This document shows, in pieces, positions 16,470 through 25,528 of a DNA stretch of 64,000 nt (the stretch's first letter is position 1; every line of letters begins with the position of its first letter). The translations under genes and the position numbers were made by a program. The DNA comes from Capillimicrobium parvum (GTDB taxonomy: Bacteria > Actinomycetota > Thermoleophilia > Solirubrobacterales > Solirubrobacteraceae), in the NCBI RefSeq assembly GCF_021172045.1, contig NZ_CP087164.1, positions 2,914,001-2,978,000 on the forward strand. The letters run 5' to 3'. Under the pieces are notes generated by a model that had not been told where the DNA came from, did no database searches, and saw nothing but the letters and a program-made list of their open reading frames with translations.

Positions 16470-18743
16470 TCATGGAGCGCCCTGGTAGTCGCGACATGGC
16501 TCGCCCCGCAGACCCGGGCAGGGGGGCAGGCCGGCCGGCGCGCTCACGCCGGGGACGACGGGCAGCAGCAGGTGCGACGGCATCTGCTGGGAGTGGGCGA
16601 TGGTCACCTTCGCCCTGCCCGGCGGGTCGGTCTCGCCGAAGGACCAGATCGGCTGGTCGCCGTTGGGCGCGCTGATCGACACGCGCAGCCGCGAGCCCGC
16701 CCGGTACACGTGGCCCTGGTAGTAGAGCGGGATGGTCACCGGCACGAAGGTGCCGGCCGGCAGCGTCGCGACGTCGGCGGCCCGGAGGCTGAGCACGGGC
16801 TCCAGCGGCGTGCTCCTGCTCTGGTCGAGCGCGCGCTCGTTCGCCCGCAGCCAGCCGCTCTGCACGTAGGTCTCCTTGCCGTCGGGGCGGACCTCGCTGA
16901 TGGTGGCCTGCAGGTCGACGTTCGGCTTCGAGGACCGCAGCCAGGCATTCACCGCTCCGGCGCCGATGACCGTCGTGTCGGCGGCCAGCGGGGCGGTCAG
17001 GTACGACGCTGCGCTGCCGTCCGGGCTCTCCTGCCAGGCGTAGCCCGGCGTCGCGGTCCACAGGCCGCCCGCGCCCGCCGCGGTGTCGCCCGTGAAGTCG
17101 GTCAGCGGCCGGGCGTGGGCGTCCCAGGTGAACGTCTCGGCGCCGCGCGTGGCGGGCACCGCGTCGGTGAGCGCGCCGTTGCCGGCCAGGTACCAGGCGC
17201 GCGCCGTCGTGGCGGGGATCGGGAACGCGTCGAAGGACTGCTCGAACGTGGGGTGGGGGGCGCCGGCCTGCGGGCTCCCGCCGCCGTTCTCGAACAGCAC
17301 GCGGATCGGCTTGAGCCGCTCGAACGCCGCCAGCGCACCGTCGTAGGTCGGCTCCTCCTGGATCGGGTCGCGCGGCAGCGTCACGCCCGTGATCCCCATC
17401 GCCTCCTGGTAGATCAGCGGTGCGGCGGCGCGGATGGTCGCCGAGTTGACGATCGGCGCCCGGCGCGCCACGTAGAGCGACAGGAAGTCGTACCAGCGGT
17501 TGAAGGTCTCCGGAGCCAGCGAGTCGACATGCGTGCCGTTGGTGAACGTGAACCACCTGCGCTGCGTGCCGGTCATGTGCGAAACGAGTGCCGGGCAGTG
17601 GCCGCCGGTCTGCTCGTCGGTCCACTGGCACGCCATGTAGACCGGGACCTTGATCTTGTCGACGAAGGTGACGGGCGACAGCGGGTCGGCGACCTCGGGG
17701 ACGTAGTGGGCGTTCGCGCGGACCTTGGCCATGAGGTCGACGGCCTCGGGATGCAGCGCCTGGTTGTCCCTGCACGTCTGGTCGCCGTTCTGGATGCGCT
17801 CGTACGCCCATGGCTGGCCGCCCTCCGCGGACGCCGGCATGGCGTCGTGGACGCGCTCCTGGGCCCACGCCACGGCGAAGCCCGTGTTGAGGATGCCGCC
17901 CGGGTAGAGCGTCGTCTGGGTGGCGTCGATGACCGACAGCGGCGAGATCGCCGCGAGGCTCGGCGGGTTCAGCTGGGCGGTGAACAGCTGGCTGATGCCG
18001 CCGTAGGAGATCCCCATCATCCCGACCTGGTGGTTGAGCACCCACGGCTGGCGCGCCACGGTCTCGACGACGTCGTAGCCGTCGAGGTTCTGCAGCGGCT
18101 CGAAGAAGTCGAACGCGCCGCCCGAGCAGCCCGTGCCCCGCATGTTCACGTCGACGACGGTGAAGCCCATGAGGTTGGCCAGCACGGCGATGCCGCTCTG
18201 CGGACCCGCCGGGTCCGCGTACCCGTAGCCGGAGTACTCGATCAGCGTCGGCGTCGGGCCCGAGGGGAGCGTCGGCAGCTGGGACCCCACCGGCAGGACG
18301 TTCAGCGCATCTTGAGGAGGATGCACGCTGTAGGCGAGCTGCGTGCCGTCGCGGGTGGTGAGGTAGCCGTAGCCGCGCGACGGCAGGGTCTGGTCGTAGA
18401 CGTCGGTGCTGGGCGGGGCCGCCCGCGTCGAGAGCACCGTCAGCGGGGCCGACGTGGCCCCGTCGCCGGACCGGCGGACGCGATAGCCGCGGGCCGGCGC
18501 GACGTTGCGAAACAGGGCGCCGCCGAGGGCGTTGACGTTCCGGGTGGCGACCGCCTGCCCGGCGCGGTCGACGAGCGTGAGCTCCCCGCCGGGATCGGCG
18601 CCGGTGACGTAGACCTGCTCGACGCTCGCGCGCGCGGCGAACGGGGCGTCGGCCGCACGTGCGGGCGTCGCGAACGTCAGTGCCGGCGCCAGCACGGCCA
18701 GGGCCGCCGCCAGCTGTGCTCTCCCGACCCGGTGACTCGTCAT
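16470..18743 (-). CDS. secreted CocE/NonD-family serine hydrolase
   Basis: 757 residues, S15/CocE-NonD (X-Pro dipeptidyl peptidase-like) alpha/beta hydrolase. Signal peptide with ARA cleavage at ~30, then an N-terminal extension, then the hydrolase: oxyanion-region RGTGCSGGAFDFFEPL, nucleophile GISYGGISQ, probable acid in ACQWTDEQTGG, His in TNGTHVDSL, and the C-terminal jelly-roll (VNAWLRSS, DLQATISEVRPDGKETYVQSG, YQGHVYRAGSRLRV). It hydrolyses ester, amide or peptide substrates outside the cell; the specific one is unknown. GGGGCG lies upstream of ATG 18743. Divergent from a damaged paralogue at 18828. Confidence 0.9.
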   Translation of the reverse strand: MTSHRVGRAQLAAALAVLAPALTFATPARAADAPFAARASVEQVYVTGADPGGELTLVDRAGQAVATRNVNALGGALFRNVAPARGYRVRRSGDGATSAPLTVLSTRAAPPSTDVYDQTLPSRGYGYLTTRDGTQLAYSVHPPQDALNVLPVGSQLPTLPSGPTPTLIEYSGYGYADPAGPQSGIAVLANLMGFTVVDVNMRGTGCSGGAFDFFEPLQNLDGYDVVETVARQPWVLNHQVGMMGISYGGISQLFTAQLNPPSLAAISPLSVIDATQTTLYPGGILNTGFAVAWAQERVHDAMPASAEGGQPWAYERIQNGDQTCRDNQALHPEAVDLMAKVRANAHYVPEVADPLSPVTFVDKIKVPVYMACQWTDEQTGGHCPALVSHMTGTQRRWFTFTNGTHVDSLAPETFNRWYDFLSLYVARRAPIVNSATIRAAAPLIYQEAMGITGVTLPRDPIQEEPTYDGALAAFERLKPIRVLFENGGGSPQAGAPHPTFEQSFDAFPIPATTARAWYLAGNGALTDAVPATRGAETFTWDAHARPLTDFTGDTAAGAGGLWTATPGYAWQESPDGSAASYLTAPLAADTTVIGAGAVNAWLRSSKPNVDLQATISEVRPDGKETYVQSGWLRANERALDQSRSTPLEPVLSLRAADVATLPAGTFVPVTIPLYYQGHVYRAGSRLRVSISAPNGDQPIWSFGETDPPGRAKVTIAHSQQMPSHLLLPVVPGVSAPAGLPPCPGLRGEPCRDYQGAP

Positions 18744-18827
18744 GGACGCCCCAACGTCACCGCGCGCGAAAACGTGCGGCGGCCAACCCACGGCCACCCG
18801 GTGGCACGTGCGTGAAAGGGTGCGCGA

Positions 18828-20634
18828 ATGTCCCGATCGAGCGATGTCCTGGCTCTTGCCGCCTGCGCCCTCGTCGTCGCCGCCGCCGTGCCCGCGGCGT
18901 CCGCCGCGAAGGTGGCGGTCGATCCAGGCGGTGCTCAAGCTGCTCGGCTATGCCGTCGTCGACGTCAACATTCGGGGGACCGGCTGCTCGGGCGGCGCGT
19001 TCGACTACTTCGAGCCGCTGCAGGGCATCGACGGCTACGACGTCGTCGAGACGGCCGCGCGTCAACCGTGGGTGCTGCACGGCAAGGTCGGCATGGCCGG
19101 CGTCTCCTACGGCGGCATCAGCCAGCTGTTCGTCGCGGCGACCCGGCCGCCGAGCCTGTCGGCGATCACCCCGCTGTCGGTCATCGACAACACGCAGACC
19201 ACGCTCTATCCGGGCGGCATCCTCAACACCGGCTTCGCGCTGTCGTGGGCCAAGGACCGCGTGTACGACGCGCGCCCCGCGTCGCCCACCGGAGGCCAGG
19301 CGTGGGCGCTGGACCGCATCAAGGCCGGCGACGAGGTCTGCCGCGCCAACCAGGTGCTGCACGATCAGGCCGTCGACCTCCTCGCCAAGACCGAGGCCAA
19401 CCAGTTCTACGACCGCGAGGTCGCCGATCCGCTGGCGCCGATCACGTTCGTCGACAGGATCGCCGCGCCGACGTTCCTGGCCTGTCAGTGGACCGACGAG
19501 CAGACCGGCGGGCACTGCCCGGCGCTCGTCGCGCACTTCACCGGCACGGCGCGGAAGTGGTTCACGTTCACCAACGGCGTGCACACCGACTCGCTGGACC
19601 CGGCGACGTTCAACCGCTGGTTCGACTTCCTCGAGCTGTACGTCGCCCGGCGCAAGCCCACCCTGCCCGCGGCGGCGAGCGCGGGGGCCGGGGCGATCTA
19701 CCAGGCGGTGCTCGGCATCCCCGGCCAGACGCTGCCGCCCGACCCGATCCAGCAGCAGCCGGACTTCGCCTCGGCGCTGAACGCCTTCCAGGCCCAGTCG
19801 CCGGTGCGGGTGCTGTTCGACAACGGTGCCGGCTCGTCGATGCCGGGCGCGCCCGTTCCCGCCTTCGAGCGGTCGTTCCCGACGCTGCCGATCCCGGGCA
19901 CGCAGGCGCGCGCGTGGTACCTCGACGCCGGCGGCGCGCTGTCGGACGCCCCGGGGGCCGGGGGCGAGGACCGGTTCACGTGGAACCCGAAGGTGCGTCC
20001 GCCGACGAGCTTCACCGGCAACACGGGGGGCGGCCCGGGCGGGCTGTGGACCGCGACGCCGACCTACCACTGGGATCCGAACCCGGCGGGGACGGCGTCC
20101 GGTTACGTGAGCGCGCCGCTGAGCGCCGACACGACGGTGATCGGGGCGGGGGCGGTCGACCTGTGGATCCAGGCGTCCGTCCCCGACGTCGACCTGCAGG
20201 TGACGATCAGCGAGGTGCGGCCCGACGGCAACGAGACGTTCGTGCAGAACGGCTGGCTGCGCTCGAGCCTGCGCGCGCTCGCCCCGGGCAGGAGCACCGA
20301 GCTCGAGCCGGTGCTGTCGCTGCTGAAGGCGCAGGCCGCGCCGCTGCCCGCCGGGCGGTTCACCAAGGTGACCGTCCCGCTGTACTACCAGGGCCACGTG
20401 TATCGGGCCGGCTCGCGGTTGCGCATCGTCGTGGCGGCGCCCGGCGGCGACCAGCCGGTGTGGGAGTTCGGCGACACGCGGCCGGCCTCTGGCACCGCCG
20501 GCGTGCAGATCGCTCGCGGCGGCGGCATAGCGTCGCGAGTGCTCCTGCCGGTCGTGCCGGGCGTGGCGGTGCCGACGCCGCTGCCGCCCTGCCCAGGGGA
20601 GCGCGGCGAGCCGTGCCGCCCCTATCCGGGGTAG
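18828..20634 (+). pseudogene. CocE/NonD-family hydrolase paralogue, N-terminal deletion with frameshift
   Basis: The ATG at 18828 opens a normal signal peptide (LALAACALVVAAAVPAASA), but after ~30 codons the frame is lost. Hydrolase homology resumes in another frame at about 18930 with LLGYAVVDVNIRGTGCSGG and then runs unbroken to 20634, with nucleophile GVSYGGISQ, CQWTDEQTGGHCPAL, TNGVHTDSL and the jelly-roll end. Aligned by eye with the neighbouring paralogue, about 190 residues between signal peptide and catalytic core are gone. The catalytic residues survive, so an internal start could yield a cytoplasmic hydrolase, but export would be lost. Simplest reading: a deletion of several hundred bases fused the signal peptide to the core out of frame. 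Confidence 0.85.
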
Positions 20635-20647
20635 CTGTGACGGGCCA

Positions 20648-21355
20648 TCACGCCTCGCCGACCTCATCGTGCGACTGGCGATCGTGCTTGGCGCGGAGCG
20701 AACCGGCTGGGATCGAGTCGAGGGCGAAGAGCAGGTCGGAGCTGCCGATGGCGATGAACGCGATGAAGAGCGGCGTCGCCGCGCGCCGGCCGCCGAGCCG
20801 GGTGAACATGCGGCCGTCGTCGTAGTCGCCGGTCACCGGGATCGCCCGTCTGGTGAGCTTGACCAGCGCGTTGTCCTCGACGTCGGGGTCCTCGTCGCGG
20901 TGGCGGAACAGCTGGACCGCGGTGAAGATGAGCAGCAGCCCGAAGATCAGGAACATGAAGGAGAACGCCGAGATCAACGCCGCGCCCAGCGCGATGAACA
21001 CCGCGCGCATGACGAGCGCCGCGAGGATCCCGAAGGTCAGGAGCCGCTGTTGGTGGTCGGCGGGGACCGCGAACGCCGACATGATCACGACGAATACGAA
21101 GAGGTTGTCGACCGACAGGCTCTTCTCGACGACGTAGCCGGCGAAGTACTCCGCCCCGTAGTTCCAGCCGGCGATCAGGCCGAACACGATCCCGAAGCCG
21201 ATCGCGACGGCGATGAAGAAGGCCGATGCGATCGCCGCCTCGCGGAAGCCCACCGTGTGGGCATGGCCGGGTCGCGACCTGAAGAGATCGAGCGCGAACA
21301 GGCCGGCGATCAGGCAGATCGTCGCCGCCCATCCTGCGAAGGTCACGTCGAGCAT
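20648..21355 (-). pseudogene. TerC-family membrane protein, 3'-truncated
   Basis: 235 residues of a TerC/Alx-type multi-span protein (metal or tellurite-resistance associated, inner membrane). Landmarks: ALDLF, SFREAAI-like GFREAAI, the signature EKSLSVDNLFVFVVI, FGILAALVMRAVFIALGAA and LLFALDSIPA. Homologues continue after DSIPA with two or three more membrane helices (~80-90 residues); here the frame turns into a charged tail (KHDRQSHDEVGEA) and stops, so the 3' end is missing. GGAGG lies 9 nt before ATG 21355. It ends 14 bp after the damaged CocE paralogue, which suggests one rearrangement touched both. Confidence 0.75.
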
Positions 21356-21583
21356 CCGGTTGGTCCTCCGGCGCTGGTTCCCGACTCAGGCGCGGCGCAA
21401 TCGGGGAGCGGCGCGCCACGAGGCCGGTCGGCGCCTGGGTTACGCACGCCGCCGCGAGCACACCTGGGTCCGCACCGCCGGCGGTCGCAGCATGACGACA
21501 GCGACGAGCCACCCTGTCCGTCCGCCAGAATGACGGACGGACACGCAAGCCGAAGGGACGGCTCGTTCGACGAGAGGAGCGCA

Positions 21584-22024
21584 ATGCCTGAGAGCAAACG
21601 CCTGCTGGTGGTGGTCGGCGCGGCGGTCGACGAAGTGGCGGAGCTGCCGCACAGCGTCCGTGCGCTCGTCGACGGGGCCGAGGAGGTGTTCGTCGTCGCG
21701 CCCATGTTGACGTCGCGGCTGGAATGGCTTGCATCGGACGTCGATGCGGCGCACCGGGCCGCCGACGAGCGTCTCGGCGTGGTGCTCGAGCAGCTGCGCT
21801 CAGAGGAGGTGGCCGCAGCGGGCGCGGTGGGTGACGACAGCCCGCTGACCGCCGTCGAGGATCATGTCCGTGCGTTCGGCCCCGATCACGTGCTCATCGC
21901 GCTGCGCAGCCGGGAGCATCGATCGTGGCAGGAACGAGGCCTGATCGAGGACATCGGGCAGTCCACCAATCTGCCGATCACGGTCTTCGAGGTCGACGCC
22001 GAAGGCCGCGTGATCACCCGCTGA
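21584..22024 (+). CDS. universal-stress-like nucleotide-binding-fold protein
   Basis: 146 residues with Rossmann-like Usp layout: LLVVVGAAVDE first strand, EEVFVVAPML second strand, a long helix, ADDS-like GAVGDDSPLTAVEDHVRAFG, DHVLIALRSREH, and LPITVFEVD as last strand. Usp proteins respond to stress or bind ATP; the G-2x-G-9x-G ATP motif is not obvious, so it may be a non-binding relative. Excellent GAGAGGAGCGCA before ATG 21584. Divergent from the TerC gene. Confidence 0.7.
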   Translation: MPESKRLLVVVGAAVDEVAELPHSVRALVDGAEEVFVVAPMLTSRLEWLASDVDAAHRAADERLGVVLEQLRSEEVAAAGAVGDDSPLTAVEDHVRAFGPDHVLIALRSREHRSWQERGLIEDIGQSTNLPITVFEVDAEGRVITR

Positions 22025-22129
22025 CCGGACGCCGTTCGCGCCGCCCGCGCTGCGGCTGCCGGGCACAGGGATCCGCGGTCGATGATCCACCATCGACCCG
22101 GTGGCGAGGCGTCGCGTCGAGATGTGCCG

Positions 22130-22459
22130 TCAGCCGCGGCAGTCGACGGCGACGTCGAGGGCAGCGCAGATCTCGCGCATGCGCGCGTCGGCGAGCCGCC
22201 CGAGCCGTTGGACGAGTACGGCCACCGAGACGCTCTCGACGGAGTCCAGGTTGACGGCCGAGCGTCGGGGGACGGGGTCCGTTCCGGGCTCGAGCACGAC
22301 TTCGCTGGCGAGGGCTCGGATGGTCGTCGTGCACGGCGCGACCAGGGCGCGACGAAGCCGAGGGATCGCGACGTCGCGCGACAGCACGACGACGGGGCGC
22401 CGACCGATCTCGGCGAGGTCGCACCACCACACCTCTCCGCGGGCCGGGAGCGCGCTCAC
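22130..22459 (-). CDS. MazF/PemK-family toxin (endoribonuclease)
   Basis: 109 residues with the MazF/PemK/CcdB-like barrel: [51 protein letters not shown]. MazF toxins cut mRNA at short motifs to arrest growth. GTG 22459 overlaps the antitoxin stop as GTGA, the usual toxin-after-antitoxin coupling. Confidence 0.9.
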   Translation of the reverse strand: MSALPARGEVWWCDLAEIGRRPVVVLSRDVAIPRLRRALVAPCTTTIRALASEVVLEPGTDPVPRRSAVNLDSVESVSVAVLVQRLGRLADARMREICAALDVAVDCRG

Positions 22460-22692
22460 GACGCAGCCGCTCCACGGCGAAACGACGCCAGGTCGCCCCA
22501 CTCGTCCGGCTCGTCGATCGGATGTTCGTCGTACGCGGCGTAGCTCGCGTCCAGCTCGACCGCGCGGTGACGCGCGAGCAGCGCCGAGAGCGCCGCATCG
22601 ATCAGTGCGGCATCGGTGGAGCCCGACCACGTTCGGCGGACGCTGTGGAGCAGCTCGGCGTCCACGGTCGTGCTCAGTCGTGTGCGAGCCAT
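22456..22692 (-). CDS. antitoxin of the MazEF-type pair (ribbon-helix-helix-like)
   Basis: 78 residues, starting [15 protein letters not shown], typical of ribbon-helix-helix DNA-binding antitoxins; the C-terminal acidic tail ([14 protein letters not shown]) would wrap the toxin. Precedes the MazF-like gene with a 4-bp overlap. RHH antitoxins normally autorepress; the AT-rich stretch just upstream of 22692 is the likely promoter/operator, though no clear palindrome was picked out. Confidence 0.85.
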   Translation of the reverse strand: MARTRLSTTVDAELLHSVRRTWSGSTDAALIDAALSALLARHRAVELDASYAAYDEHPIDEPDEWGDLASFRRGAAAS

Positions 22693-22864
22693 GCCATAAG
22701 TATGCCACCACTCGGCGCAACACCCCGGGCGCCGGCTGAGGTGGCGGTACCCAGGCGGGAGGTCCGCCGGTCGTGCGCACGTACGCCACACCCGGGGGAC
22801 ACCGCCTTGCTCGCCAAGCGGCCTGCGCACCGCCGTCCGCGTCGTCGGCCCCTCGCCGTTCGGG

Positions 22865-23836
22865 TTATGTGGCGATGACGATCTTGCCGCGCACGCGTCC
22901 CCGGGCGAGATCGCGGATCGCCTCCGGCACCTGGTCCAGCGCAATGACCCGGTCGACGGCGGGCGTGACCGAGCCGGCCTCGATGAGTGCTCGGAGCGCG
23001 TCGAGGTCGGTGCTGTTCGGCTTGGCGATGAACGTTCCCAGGCGCTGGCGTACGAACGGCGACAGGATCATGGCGCCGAGCTGGCGGTGGATGCCTCCCG
23101 TCCAGCGCCCGCCGCCCTCGCCGCCGACGATGACCAGCGTGCCGTCGCTGGTGAGGGCGCGGCGGAGTCGGGACAGCGGCCGGTTGCCCCCGATGTCGAG
23201 GACGACGTCGTAGCGCTGGCCGTCGTCGGTGATGTCGGCGCGGGTGTAGTCGATCACGTGATCGGCGCCGAGCGAACGCACGAGGTCCACCTTCTGGGTG
23301 GTGCAAACGCCGGTGACGTTCGCTCCGAGCGCCTTGGCGATCTGCACGGCGAAGGTCCCGACGCCCCCGGATGCGCCGATGACGAGGACGCGCTGGCCGG
23401 CCCTTACGCGCCCACGGTCGCGCAGCGCCTGCAGAGCGGTGACGGCGGAGACGGGCACTGCGGCGGCCTGCTCGAAGCTCAGGTTCGCCGGCATCCGCGC
23501 GAGCTTGCCCGGGTCCGTCGAGGCGTACTCGGCGAACGAAGCGCTGCAAGTGCCGAACACCGCGTCGCCCGGTGCGAGCGCCGTCACGTTCGCGCCGACC
23601 GCCTCGACGACGCCGGCCAGCTCCGAGCCCAGTCCGGCGACCTTCGGCCTGCGCAGCCCGTAGCCGGCAACCCGGAGCAGGTAGGGCAGCCCAGCCATGA
23701 CGTGCCACGCGCCCCGGTCGAGGCCGGCCGCGCGGACCCGCACGAGCGCCTCCTCATCACCGACACTGGGCACCTGCACCTCGCTGACCTGCAGGGCGTC
23801 AGCAGAGCCGTAACGGTCGCGGACGATCGCCTTCAT
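22865..23836 (-). CDS. zinc-independent MDR-family NAD(P)H-dependent oxidoreductase (quinone-reductase type)
   Basis: 323 residues. Medium-chain dehydrogenase/reductase with [38 protein letters not shown] and cofactor motif [19 protein letters not shown]. The structural and catalytic zinc ligands of alcohol dehydrogenases are absent, which places it with quinone oxidoreductase/enoyl-reductase-like members. Substrate unknown. ATG 23836 is preferred to a GTG three codons upstream because it aligns with MKAIV starts of the family. Confidence 0.9.
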   Translation of the reverse strand: MKAIVRDRYGSADALQVSEVQVPSVGDEEALVRVRAAGLDRGAWHVMAGLPYLLRVAGYGLRRPKVAGLGSELAGVVEAVGANVTALAPGDAVFGTCSASFAEYASTDPGKLARMPANLSFEQAAAVPVSAVTALQALRDRGRVRAGQRVLVIGASGGVGTFAVQIAKALGANVTGVCTTQKVDLVRSLGADHVIDYTRADITDDGQRYDVVLDIGGNRPLSRLRRALTSDGTLVIVGGEGGGRWTGGIHRQLGAMILSPFVRQRLGTFIAKPNSTDLDALRALIEAGSVTPAVDRVIALDQVPEAIRDLARGRVRGKIVIAT

Positions 23837-24120
23837 CGTTCGCACATGCGCCGGGAGTGTCGCTCCTGTATCCGCACCACGAGCGTCCGGGGGGTTCGGC
23901 TGTCCATCAGTTCGGCTCCAATGCGGGCCGCTGCGGCGAGGAAACTGACATCGATGGGTCCTTGAGCCTGGGTGCCGACGCGGAGCACCTGAGGATCGAC
24001 GCGCACCAGCCGGCCAAGAGTTAGAGCCGCGAGGATCGCTCCGCCGCTTCTGAGGCGAGGGGAAAGCCGATCATACAGCCGGCGGACAGGCGACGGGCGT
24101 TGGGCGGCAGTCCGCAGTTG

Positions 24121-24155
24121 TGAACGAATCGGAAATGAATCCGAAAACGAATCAC
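24121..24155 (+). repeat. dispersed GAATC repeat, copy A
   Basis: Three GAATC cores spaced 11 and 12 bp (GAATCGGAAAT, then GAATCCGAAAAC, then GAATCAC). Much more AT-rich than the surroundings. Closely similar to copies at 24881 and 26991 in the same orientation. It lies ~18-20 bp from the point where enolase homology stops. Confidence 0.85.
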
Positions 24156-24172
24156 GGGGGACGAACGCCCAC

Positions 24173-24407
24173 GTAAGTGGGTGGCGGCGACGTCGAGCGC
24201 GTAGGCGACGTCGTCGCCGGGCCGGTCGCCGGCGCGCTGCACCGCCGCGTCGACCAGCGCCAGCGCGGCGCCGTGGTCGGGCAGCGGCGGACCGTAGCCG
24301 CCCTCGTCGGCGTTCAGCGTCGTCAGGCCGCGCTCGGCCAGCAGCGCTCCGACGGGTTCCCGTTCGTCCGACGGACGGATCGCGAGTAAGGTCGCGCTGT
24401 GAGCCAT
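24173..24407 (-). pseudogene. enolase fragment
   Basis: About 78 codons. LLAERGLTTLNADEGGYGP and then PGDDVAYALDVAATH match the enolase region that contains the DEGG loop and the DVAA(S/T) strand carrying a Mg ligand. Nothing before residue ~19 or after DVAAT matches, so more than 80% of the protein is missing. Homology stops at about 24173, next to repeat copy A. The frame then continues through the repeat into a non-homologous tail. Presumably a scar of recombination, not a functional enolase. Confidence 0.75.
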
Positions 24408-24520
24408 CAGCCCAGCGTGCGTACGCGCGGGAGGCGTTCCGGGTCGAGGGCAGCACGTAGTGTCAGCGGCGATCCGCTGGACCGCCGCTTCGGTAGCTCC
24501 AATCCGACGAAGGAGGAGCC

Positions 24521-24835
24521 ATGAAGTACATGCTCAGCTGGAACGAGCGCCCGCAAGGCTCGCCTGAGGAGTACGAGAACGCCCAGAAGCGGATTCTCGA
24601 GGTGTTCACGCAGTGGACGGCGCCCGACACCTTCACGATCGAGCTCTTTGTCATCCGCGTGGGTGACTGGGGTGGGTACATGCTGCTCGATTGCGACGAC
24701 CCGCTCGCCGTCCACAAGTTCTGCTCGATGCTCCCCGCATTCGAGTTCCAGGCGCGACCTGTGGTCCCGGTCATGGATGCCGTCCGCGTCGAACTCGAGG
24801 CGATCAACTGGCGCGACGGGCTGGGACCTGCCTGA
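24521..24835 (+). CDS. DUF3303-family protein
   Basis: 104 residues: MKYMLSWNERPQGSPEEYE, VRVGDWGGYMLLDCDDP, and VELEAINWRDGL, the hallmark pattern of DUF3303 ferredoxin-like (dimeric alpha-beta barrel) proteins. No enzymatic role is known for the family. A strong AGGAGGAGCC precedes ATG 24521. It sits alone between repeat copies A and B, so it may be cargo of that segment. Confidence 0.9.
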   Translation: MKYMLSWNERPQGSPEEYENAQKRILEVFTQWTAPDTFTIELFVIRVGDWGGYMLLDCDDPLAVHKFCSMLPAFEFQARPVVPVMDAVRVELEAINWRDGLGPA

Positions 24836-24880
24836 CGCGACGGTCCCAAGGACATTCCCGATTCGCCGCATAGCAGGGTG

Positions 24881-24916
24881 TGAAACGAATCGAAGATGAA
24901 TCCGAAAACGAATCGG
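24881..24916 (+). repeat. dispersed GAATC repeat, copy B
   Basis: Same arrangement as copy A (GAATCGAAGAT, GAATCCGAAAAC, GAATCGG); the block ATGAATCCGAAAACGAATC is identical in A and B. Lies in the gap between the convergent DUF3303 gene and the unknown two-gene operon. Confidence 0.85.
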
Positions 24917-24973
24917 CCTGATCGCGAGGGGAAAGCGCCCGCCGACGACGAGCGACGCGGCCCGAGTCGAGAA

Positions 24974-25528
24974 TCAACGCTGAGCGGCTCGCCGTTCTCG
25001 GCGTCCGGCGCGGACGTCTGCTTCCTGATCGGCGGAAAGGGGCGGCTTGCCTGATTCGGCGCGCCGGGCGTTCATGACGGCGATCACACGGTCGTCCTCG
25101 GCCTCGGCGTCACGCTCGGCCTGCTCGGCGCGCGCCTTTGCTCGGGCAAGCGCGGCTTGGTCGCGGCGTGCGAGGTCGTCCTCGATGCGTCGGCGGACGA
25201 GTTCGGGGACCGCGTCGACCCACGGCCTGCCGGGCTCGATGAGGAACCACTCCCACGTGTACTGGATGCCGGCCTGGTCGACGATGCGGTCGTAGCCCTG
25301 GCTACTGCCGATCGGTTCGTCGGTCGGCCCGCTCCACAGTCGAATCGCCTCGTCGAAGGCATTGACGCTTCTGCGCAGGAGCGAGACGCCTTGCGATCCG
25401 CCGTTGGGTACGTAACGCGAGCCGTTGTCGAGCTGGACGTGGACTTCCTTGCGGAAGATGTCCTGCCACTCGGACTTGATGAACGCGTCGTACAGCTCGG
25501 CCGGCGCGCGCTGGTCGCCGGCAGTCAC
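24974..25528 (-). CDS. unknown soluble protein with C-terminal coiled coil, second gene of a two-gene operon
   Basis: 184 residues, no recognised family. The N-terminal ~110 residues look globular with several aromatics (SEWQDIFRKEVHV, YTWEWFLIEPGRPWVD); residues ~115-150 are a highly charged helix (ARAKARAEQAERDAEAEDD) predicted to be coiled coil; the tail is basic. GTG 25528 overlaps the stop of the upstream gene (GTGA), so the two products are made together and probably interact. Confidence 0.7.
   Translation of the reverse strand: MTAGDQRAPAELYDAFIKSEWQDIFRKEVHVQLDNGSRYVPNGGSQGVSLLRRSVNAFDEAIRLWSGPTDEPIGSSQGYDRIVDQAGIQYTWEWFLIEPGRPWVDAVPELVRRRIEDDLARRDQAALARAKARAEQAERDAEAEDDRVIAVMNARRAESGKPPLSADQEADVRAGRRERRAAQR

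Noticed and set aside
23846-24120. Possible gene upstream of the quinone-reductase-like gene
   Set aside because: The open minus-strand frame is low-complexity and runs through repeat A; no family features.
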